Of a stretch of 10,900 nt of DNA, positions 5,870-10,900 are shown piece by piece. Within the stretch, counting starts at the first letter, position 1. Each line of letters begins with the position of its first letter. The notes under the pieces were generated by a model that saw nothing but the letters and a program-made list of their open reading frames with translations, did no database searches and was not told where the DNA came from. A program made the position numbers and the translations under genes. This DNA is from JBKBRC01 sp046292345 (lineage in GTDB: Bacteria; Bacteroidota; Rhodothermia; Rhodothermales; Rubricoccaceae): NCBI GenBank assembly GCA_046292345.1, contig JBKBRC010000065.1:1-10900 (forward strand), given 5' to 3'.

Positions 5870-5902
5870 ACGCGAACCGACCGGAGGGTACGCGAACTGA
5901 CC
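5870..5902 (+). promoter_or_regulatory. Direct repeat ACGCGAACYGACC, 20-bp spacing
   Basis: ACGCGAACCGACC (5870-5882) and ACGCGAACTGACC (5890-5902) are 13-bp copies that differ at one base and are spaced 20 bp apart, about two helical turns. They lie upstream of the GWxTD gene. This is the geometry of a two-site regulator target, but it may equally be another decayed tandem repeat. Confidence 0.3.
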
Positions 5903-5944
5903 CTGCGCGCAGATGCAGGGCCGCCTCGGAGAAACCCTATTTTG
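5901..5944 (+). promoter_or_regulatory. Hairpin and AT-rich putative promoter before the GWxTD gene
   Basis: CCCTGC (5901-5906) can pair with GCAGGG (5915-5920) around an 8-nt loop. Downstream, GAAACCCTATTTTG (5931-5944) is the most AT-rich spot in this stretch and resembles the Bacteroidota -7 element TAnnTTTG but is one base short. No clear -33 TTTG was found. If used, transcription would start about 25-30 nt before the ATG at 5979. Confidence 0.25.
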
Positions 5945-5978
5945 CCCGGGTGCCTCCTGCCCGTCTCTGGTCCCTGTC

Positions 5979-8351
5979 ATGCTCCGCCTGATCGCTCTCC
6001 TGCTCGCGCTCCTGGCTCCGCTGGCAGGCTCGGCGCAGACCAACCGGACCGCTGCGCAGACGCTGCTCGAGGAGGGGCTCGCCGCCTATGCCGGCAACGC
6101 GCACGCCGAGGCGCTGCGCGCCTTCGAGCGCGCTGCCGGGCTCGCGCCCGACGACGCCGAGATCCGCTACCACCTCGCGCGGATCCTCTTCGACGCGCGC
6201 AGCAGCGTCCGGGACGAGCGCCGCGCCGGGCGCGAGATCGCCGCCGCCCGCCGGCTCGATCCAGGCAACGTGCTCTACATGGTGGCCGAGCTGCACCAGC
6301 TCCGCACCGACGCCTCCAACTTCTTCCAGGAGATCACGCGCGCGCGGCGCCGGGTCGTGCTCGCGCAGCGCATCCTCGCCGTCGATCCGGACAACGCCTT
6401 CGCGCACGAGGAGCTCGGCACGGCCCACATCCGCGACTACTGGCAGTACCGCAACGCGGTCGTGCTGCCCGGCGCCGCGTTCTACAGCCCGACGTCCGCC
6501 TTCGGCGACGAGCGCGAGGACCCGGGCCTGGGAGTGCTCGGCGACAACACGACCGACCCCGACTTCGAGGAGCAGACGATGCGCCAGGAGGGCGTGGCGC
6601 TGCTGCCCGAGAGCCGCGCGCTCGGGGCCGCCGAAATCCCGGCCGGTGCCGACCGTTTCGACCTGGAGGGATTGCGGGCGCAGGGCGCGCCCGTCGTCTC
6701 GCTCGCGCGCCGCGCCGAGCGCGCCTACGCCCGCGCCATCGGCCACCTCGAGGCATCGCTCCGCCGCGACCCGCGTCGCCGCTCGGTCTATGACCAGTTC
6801 ATGCGCCTGGCTGTGCTCTCGGGTGACTTCGCGTCCGTGCTCCCGGCCCTCGCCCAGATGCAGGTCTACTTCCCGGACGACCCCGCCACGCACCGCTTCG
6901 CCGGGCTCGCCGCCGTACGCGTCGGGCAGTGGGAAGCCGCCGAGGCGGCCTTCCAGGACGCGCTCGCGCGCATGGACGCGGCCGACCGCGACGCCTTCGA
7001 GGACCTCACGCTGATCCTACCCGAGCACGAGCACAGCGCCTTCCGCGCCGACCCCGAGGGCTTCGCGGCCCGCTACTGGACCGCCCGCGACCCGCGGTTC
7101 CTCAACGCCGTCAACGAGCGCCGCCTCGAACACTACGCCCGCCTGACGGCCGCCGACCTGCTCTACCGCTCCGACGACCTCGGCCTGCCCGGCTGGCGCA
7201 CGCCCCGGGGGCAGGTCCACGTGCGCTACGGGCTGCCGCGCACCGACGTGGTTGTCGAGGGCAGCTTCGCGCGCCTCGTTGAGGCGTTCGGGGACCGCGA
7301 CGCGGCGTTCGCCGGCAGCGCGACCGCCGCCGAGGCCAACCGCTTCAACGTCTGGGACTACGGCGACTTCCGCTTCGTTTTCGAGGACCCGTTCCGCAAC
7401 GGCGAGTTCCGGCTCTACAGCCCCCCGGCCGACCTGTTCGCCCTCGCCCCGGCGCGCGGGCTGGACCGGATGGACTACGCCGCCCGGGCGCGCGAGACGT
7501 TCCGGCGCACGCCCGAGCGCTACCAGTTCACGACCCCCGGCCGGACGGTCGAGCTGCCCTACCGCGTGACCGCGTTTCGCGGCCAGTCCGGGCTGGCCGA
7601 TCTCTACGTCCATTTCGGCATCCCGCTCGCTCCGGAGGCCGCCGACGGCCGCGACGTGGACCTGAACGTGCGCACGGGGACGTTCCTCGTCTCGTCCGAG
7701 CGCGACCTGCTCGTCGAGCGCCGCCGCACGCTCTTCGGCCTGCGCGCCGACCAGGTGCTCGCCTTCGACGGGCTCGCGCTGTGGGCCAGCACCGAGACGC
7801 TCACGGCGCCGCCCGGCCGGCACGAGGTCTCGCTCGAGTTCGAGACCGTCTCGGGCGGCGCCAGTGCCGTGCAGCGCCGCGCCGTGGACGTGCCGGCCTT
7901 CACCGGCGCCGGCCTCCAGCTCTCAGACCTGATGCTCGCCTACATGGTCGAGGAGGACGTGCCGGCCGGCCCGGGGCTCGTGCGGCGTGGCGGCTTCACG
8001 ATCCGCCCCGTCCCCTGGGGCGTCTTCGGTGCAGACGACCCGGTCTACCTCTACTTTGAGGTCTACAACCTCGGGCAGCGGGACGGGCGGACGGACTACG
8101 AGGTGGAGGCCCGGCTCGTCCCGGCCGACGACGCGCGCGGGCTCGCGCGCGCCGCGCGCCGCGCACTCGGCCGACGGGCGCGCGGCGTCTCGACCACGTT
8201 CCTGGTCCGGGACACGCGCCCTGACGACGCGCAGTACGTCGTCCTCGATGCCGCCGGGCAGGCGCCCGGGCGCTACACGCTCACGCTTCGCGTGCGCGAC
8301 CGCGTCTCGGGGCAGGCGGCCGAGCGGCAGACCGAACTGCTCCTCGAATAG
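5979..8351 (+). CDS. Secreted TPR and GWxTD-domain protein
   Basis: The predicted 790-residue protein starts with a signal peptide (MLRLIALLLALLAPLAGSA, cut near residue 19), so it is exported. TPR-like helices span about 24-160 and 240-335 (for example EALRAFERAAGLAPDDAEIR, 45-64). The GWxTD domain begins with YWTARDPRFLNAVNERRLEH (366-385) and contains GWRTPRGQVHVRYGLP (405-420), where the family's name motif ends in Asp but here ends in Pro. The C-terminal half is beta-rich, about 520-790, with Ig-like strands up to LEFETVSGG and RYTLTLRVRDRVSG. Members are common in Bacteroidota and Acidobacteriota and have no established function. ATG 5979 is preferred over in-frame ATG 5913 because it places the signal peptide at the N-terminus; 5913 also lies in a hairpin. 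It stands 220 bp from the operon and converges on the next gene. Confidence 0.85.
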   Translation: MLRLIALLLALLAPLAGSAQTNRTAAQTLLEEGLAAYAGNAHAEALRAFERAAGLAPDDAEIRYHLARILFDARSSVRDERRAGREIAAARRLDPGNVLYMVAELHQLRTDASNFFQEITRARRRVVLAQRILAVDPDNAFAHEELGTAHIRDYWQYRNAVVLPGAAFYSPTSAFGDEREDPGLGVLGDNTTDPDFEEQTMRQEGVALLPESRALGAAEIPAGADRFDLEGLRAQGAPVVSLARRAERAYARAIGHLEASLRRDPRRRSVYDQFMRLAVLSGDFASVLPALAQMQVYFPDDPATHRFAGLAAVRVGQWEAAEAAFQDALARMDAADRDAFEDLTLILPEHEHSAFRADPEGFAARYWTARDPRFLNAVNERRLEHYARLTAADLLYRSDDLGLPGWRTPRGQVHVRYGLPRTDVVVEGSFARLVEAFGDRDAAFAGSATAAEANRFNVWDYGDFRFVFEDPFRNGEFRLYSPPADLFALAPARGLDRMDYAARARETFRRTPERYQFTTPGRTVELPYRVTAFRGQSGLADLYVHFGIPLAPEAADGRDVDLNVRTGTFLVSSERDLLVERRRTLFGLRADQVLAFDGLALWASTETLTAPPGRHEVSLEFETVSGGASAVQRRAVDVPAFTGAGLQLSDLMLAYMVEEDVPAGPGLVRRGGFTIRPVPWGVFGADDPVYLYFEVYNLGQRDGRTDYEVEARLVPADDARGLARAARRALGRRARGVSTTFLVRDTRPDDAQYVVLDAAGQAPGRYTLTLRVRDRVSGQAAERQTELLLE

Positions 8352-8366
8352 CTGCCGGAGCGCGCG

Positions 8367-10475
8367 TCAGTTGGCCAGGCCGGCGCGGTCGAGGAGCCAG
8401 GCGTAGCTGAAGGCAATCTCGCGGAAGCGCTCGAAGCGCCCGCTTGCGCCGCCGTGCCCGGCCGCCATGTTGGTACGGAAGAGGAGCGGGTTGGCGTCGG
8501 TTTTGCGCTCGCGCAGGCGGGCCGTCCATTTGGCCGGCTCCCAGTACTGCACCTGGCTGTCGTGCAGGCCGGTCGTGATGAGGATGGCCGGGTAGTCCTG
8601 CGCGCGCACGTTGTCGTAAGGCGAATACGAGAGCATGTAGCGGAAGGCCTCGGGCTCGTTCGGGTTACCCCACTCGTCGTACTCGAACGTCGTGAGCGGG
8701 ATCGAGTCGTCGAGCATGGTCGTGACCACGTCCACGAACGGCACGTCGGCCACGACGCCGTCCCAGAGATCCGGGCGCATGTTGAGCACCGCGCCCATGA
8801 GGAGCCCGCCGGCCGAGCCGCCCTGCGCGTAGAGCCGGTCAGGATCGGCATAGCCCCGGGCGACGAGCGCCTCGGCAGCGTCGATGAAGTCCGTGAAGGT
8901 GTTCATCTTGCGCATCAGCTTGCCGTCCTCATACCAGGCGCGGCCCATCTCCTGGCCACCGCGGATGTGCGCGATCGCATAGACGAAGCCGCGGTCGAGC
9001 AGGCTCAGGCGCGGGACGGAGAAGCCGGCCGGCAGCGAGAAGCCGTACGAGCCGTAGCCGTAGAGCAGGAGGGGCGCCGAGCCATCGGCGGGGACGTCGG
9101 CGCGGCGGGCGAGCGAGACCGGCACGCGTGTGCCGTCGCGCGCCTCGATCCAGACGCGCTCGGTGACGTAGCGCGCCGGGTCGAAGTCGCCGAGGACGTC
9201 GGTGCGCTTGACAAGCGTTGCCTCGCGCGTGACCGGGTCGTAGTCGTAGACCGAGGCTGGCGTCGTCATGGACTCGTAGTGGTAGCGGACGAGCCCGCGC
9301 GCGTAGTCGGGGGCGTCGCCGAGGCGGGCGGCGTAGGCCGGCTCGGCGAAGGCAACCTCGTGGCGGAGCGCGCCGTCGTGGTCGCGCACGCGCAGGCGCG
9401 TCAGGCCGTCTTCGCGCTCCTGCGTCACGAGCGCGCCGCGTACCACGTCGAAGTCCTCGAGCAGCACGTGGTCGCGGTGAGGGACGATGCGCTGCCAGGC
9501 GTCGGGCGTGTCGGTGGGCGCGCGGTAGAGCGCGAAGTTGGCCGCGCCACCGAGGTTGGAGCGCACAAACCACGCGTCGCCGGCGTGCTCGACGGTGTAG
9601 TCGTGCCCGCGCTCGCGCGGCCGGAGCGTCCGGAAGGCGCCGCCGGGCGCATCGGCGGGCAGGTAGCGCCACTCGGTGGTGAGCGTCTGCCGCGAGCCGA
9701 CCAGGATAAAGCGGCCGCTCTTGGAGCGCGTGACGCCGACCGAGAACTCGGGGTCGGTCTCCTCGAACACGACCGTGTCGGCCTCGGGCCGCCCGAGCGC
9801 GTGGCGTACAACCTGGAAGGCGCGCAGCGTCTGCGGGTCGCGGCGGACGTAGAAGAGCGTGCGCCCGTCGGCGGACCACGCCAGCGACGGCGTGGCCGAG
9901 GGCAGGCGGTAGGCGCGCGTCTGGCCCGTGCGAAGGTCTTTGACGCGCACGTCGTAGATGCGCCGCCCGACGGTGTCCTCGGTCCAGGCGAGCGTGACGC
10001 CGTCGTCGGCGACGGCGAACGATCCGATCTGGTAGAAGGCGTGCCCTTCGGCGAGCGCGTTGCCGTCGAGCAGGATCTCCTCGGGTGCCTCCATCGAGCC
10101 GGGACGACGGGCGAAGATCGGGTAGTCCCGGCCCTCCTCGAAGCGCGTGTAGTACCAGAAGCCGCGGTCGTAGGTGGGCTCGGACGCCTCGTCCTGCCGG
10201 ATGCGCCCGACGATCTCCTGGAACAGCGTCTCGCGCAGCGGCGCCAGGTGCGCCGTGGCCGCCTCGGCGTAGGCGTTCTCGGCCTCCAGGTAGGCGATCA
10301 CCTCGGGGTTCTCGCGGTCGTTGAGCCAGTAGTACGGGTCGACGCGCGTGACGCCGTGGTGCGTCAGCTCGACCGGCCGGGCCGTGGCGACGGGCGGGGC
10401 GGGTGCCTGAGCGGCAGCGGGAGCGACGAGAGCGGGCACGGCGAGGGCGAGCGCGGCGAGCAGGCGAGAGGACAT
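8367..10475 (-). CDS. S9 family prolyl oligopeptidase (protease II / oligopeptidase B-like)
   Basis: The 702-residue enzyme starts with a signal peptide (MSSRLLAALALAVPALVAPA, cut near AQA at 22-24), so it is probably periplasmic rather than cytosolic like E. coli oligopeptidase B. Oligopeptidases of this family cleave short peptides after basic residues (OpB) or proline (POP). An N-terminal segment, VDPYYWLNDRENPEVIAYLE (45-64), leads into a seven-bladed propeller to about 430, then an alpha/beta hydrolase domain. The catalytic triad is S554 (QGGSAGGLLMG), D639 (TTGLHDSQVQYWEP) and H674 (AAGHGGASGR). LYGYGSYG (471-478), HIRGGQEMGRAWY (503-515) and YSPYDNV (617-623) are OpB/protease II-type motifs. 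Gene symbol left blank because OpB versus POP specificity is unproven. It is downstream of purE on the same strand with a 26-bp spacer. Confidence 0.93.
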   Translation of the reverse strand: MSSRLLAALALAVPALVAPAAAQAPAPPVATARPVELTHHGVTRVDPYYWLNDRENPEVIAYLEAENAYAEAATAHLAPLRETLFQEIVGRIRQDEASEPTYDRGFWYYTRFEEGRDYPIFARRPGSMEAPEEILLDGNALAEGHAFYQIGSFAVADDGVTLAWTEDTVGRRIYDVRVKDLRTGQTRAYRLPSATPSLAWSADGRTLFYVRRDPQTLRAFQVVRHALGRPEADTVVFEETDPEFSVGVTRSKSGRFILVGSRQTLTTEWRYLPADAPGGAFRTLRPRERGHDYTVEHAGDAWFVRSNLGGAANFALYRAPTDTPDAWQRIVPHRDHVLLEDFDVVRGALVTQEREDGLTRLRVRDHDGALRHEVAFAEPAYAARLGDAPDYARGLVRYHYESMTTPASVYDYDPVTREATLVKRTDVLGDFDPARYVTERVWIEARDGTRVPVSLARRADVPADGSAPLLLYGYGSYGFSLPAGFSVPRLSLLDRGFVYAIAHIRGGQEMGRAWYEDGKLMRKMNTFTDFIDAAEALVARGYADPDRLYAQGGSAGGLLMGAVLNMRPDLWDGVVADVPFVDVVTTMLDDSIPLTTFEYDEWGNPNEPEAFRYMLSYSPYDNVRAQDYPAILITTGLHDSQVQYWEPAKWTARLRERKTDANPLLFRTNMAAGHGGASGRFERFREIAFSYAWLLDRAGLAN

Positions 10476-10501
10476 GCGGCGGGGAGGGCAGGGCGCGGCG
10501 G

Positions 10502-10900
10502 TCAGCCGGCGGGGTCGGGGGCAGCGGCGAGGCGTTGCACGCGCGCGTCCATCGCGGCGACCTCGCTGCGGAGGCGGGTTTTGTGGGCCTCGAGCGCGTC
10601 GGCCAGGGCGTCATCGGCGAGCGCGAGCATCTGCACGGCGAGCAGGCCGGCGTTCCTGGCCTGCCCGATGGCGACCGTCGCGACGGGCACGCCGCCAGGC
10701 ATCTGAACGATGGAGAGCAGCGAGTCTTGCCCGCCGAGGTGCTTCGTCGGGACGGGCACGCCGACGACCGGCAGCGTCGTCCAGGCGGCGAGCATGCCCG
10801 GCAGGTGGGCTGCGCCGCCGGCGCCAGCCACGAGCACGCGCAGGCCGCGCGCCCGCGCGCCGCGCGCGTACTCGGCCATGGCATCGGGCGTGCGGTGGGC
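10502..10900 (-). CDS. purE: N5-carboxyaminoimidazole ribonucleotide mutase PurE (5' partial)
   Basis: 132 codons are visible, and the 5' end lies beyond the right edge; the family is about 160-175 residues, so some 30-40 are missing. PurE converts N5-CAIR to CAIR in purine synthesis. The first visible residues AHRTPD carry the active-site His of the SAHRTP motif. VAGAGGAAHLPGMLAA, LPVVGVPVPTK, GGQDSLLSIVQMPGGVPVAT and ARNAGLLAVQML follow as in class I PurE. An internal ATG at 10877-10879 is not the start because the SAHRTP motif precedes it. TGA is at 10502-10504, and the S9 peptidase starts 26 bp further on the same strand. purK is not in the visible region. Confidence 0.96.
   Translation of the reverse strand, partial: AHRTPDAMAEYARGARARGLRVLVAGAGGAAHLPGMLAAWTTLPVVGVPVPTKHLGGQDSLLSIVQMPGGVPVATVAIGQARNAGLLAVQMLALADDALADALEAHKTRLRSEVAAMDARVQRLAAAPDPAG

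Noticed and set aside
5913..5978. Upstream ATG giving a 22-residue N-terminal extension to the GWxTD protein
   Set aside because: It would bury the clear signal peptide that starts at 5979, and the ATG lies within a hairpin.
8454..10706. 750-codon open frame on the plus strand opposite the S9 peptidase
   Set aside because: It is the antisense shadow of the peptidase and purE, with low-complexity Arg/Val/Gly-rich translation and no family motif. Long antisense open frames are expected at this GC content.
10877..10879. ATG as the purE start
   Set aside because: The conserved AHRTPD motif is encoded just upstream in the same frame, so the gene continues beyond the window edge.

Overview
The window is GC-rich (third codon positions almost all G/C) and carries a housekeeping translation cluster in the order rpsP-rimM-trmD-rplS, followed by an MqnA-like protein, smpB, tyrS and an SprT-like metalloprotease. 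Then come a TPR/GWxTD-domain secreted protein and, on the opposite strand, purE with an S9 oligopeptidase. The GWxTD protein, the long acidic S16 tail, the lack of Shine-Dalgarno-like sequence before the starts and the high GC together suggest a Rhodothermota (Bacteroidota-related, Salinibacter/Rubricoccus-like) bacterium. This placement is an inference from gene content.

Layout, plus strand: end of rpsP (2-235), rimM (299-847), trmD (915-1619), rplS (1951-2325), mqnA-like (2330-3266, interrupted by an assembly gap), smpB (3272-3736), tyrS (3819-5036), sprT-like (5033-5758), GWxTD protein (5979-8351). Minus strand: S9 peptidase (8367-10475) and the 3' part of purE (10502-10900, running off the edge). 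The GWxTD gene and the peptidase gene converge with only 15 bases between their stops. The first eight genes read like one translation and ribosome-rescue operon: ribosomal proteins S16 and L19, 16S maturation (RimM), tRNA m1G37 methylation (TrmD), trans-translation (SmpB) and tRNA-Tyr charging (TyrS). Several junctions are 4-5 nt apart or overlap.

The most unusual structure is a set of short tandem repeats at the 3' ends of these operon genes. Stop-spanning arrays of 17, 20 and 16 bp follow rimM, trmD and smpB, with the gene's own stop codon repeated in each unit. In-frame 15-bp arrays form the C-terminal tails of S16 (EGAPA) and the MqnA-like protein (EDAPG). Units inside coding sequence are multiples of three; units across a stop are not, so three copies place stops in all three frames. 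Two of the arrays are interrupted by exactly 100 Ns with the same repeat on both sides, so their true length is unknown. Junctions with tight coupling (rplS/mqnA-like, tyrS/sprT) carry no array. The 220-bp spacer before the GWxTD gene holds a further family of degenerate repeats and three hairpins. No tRNA, rRNA, CRISPR array, insertion sequence or phage gene was seen.
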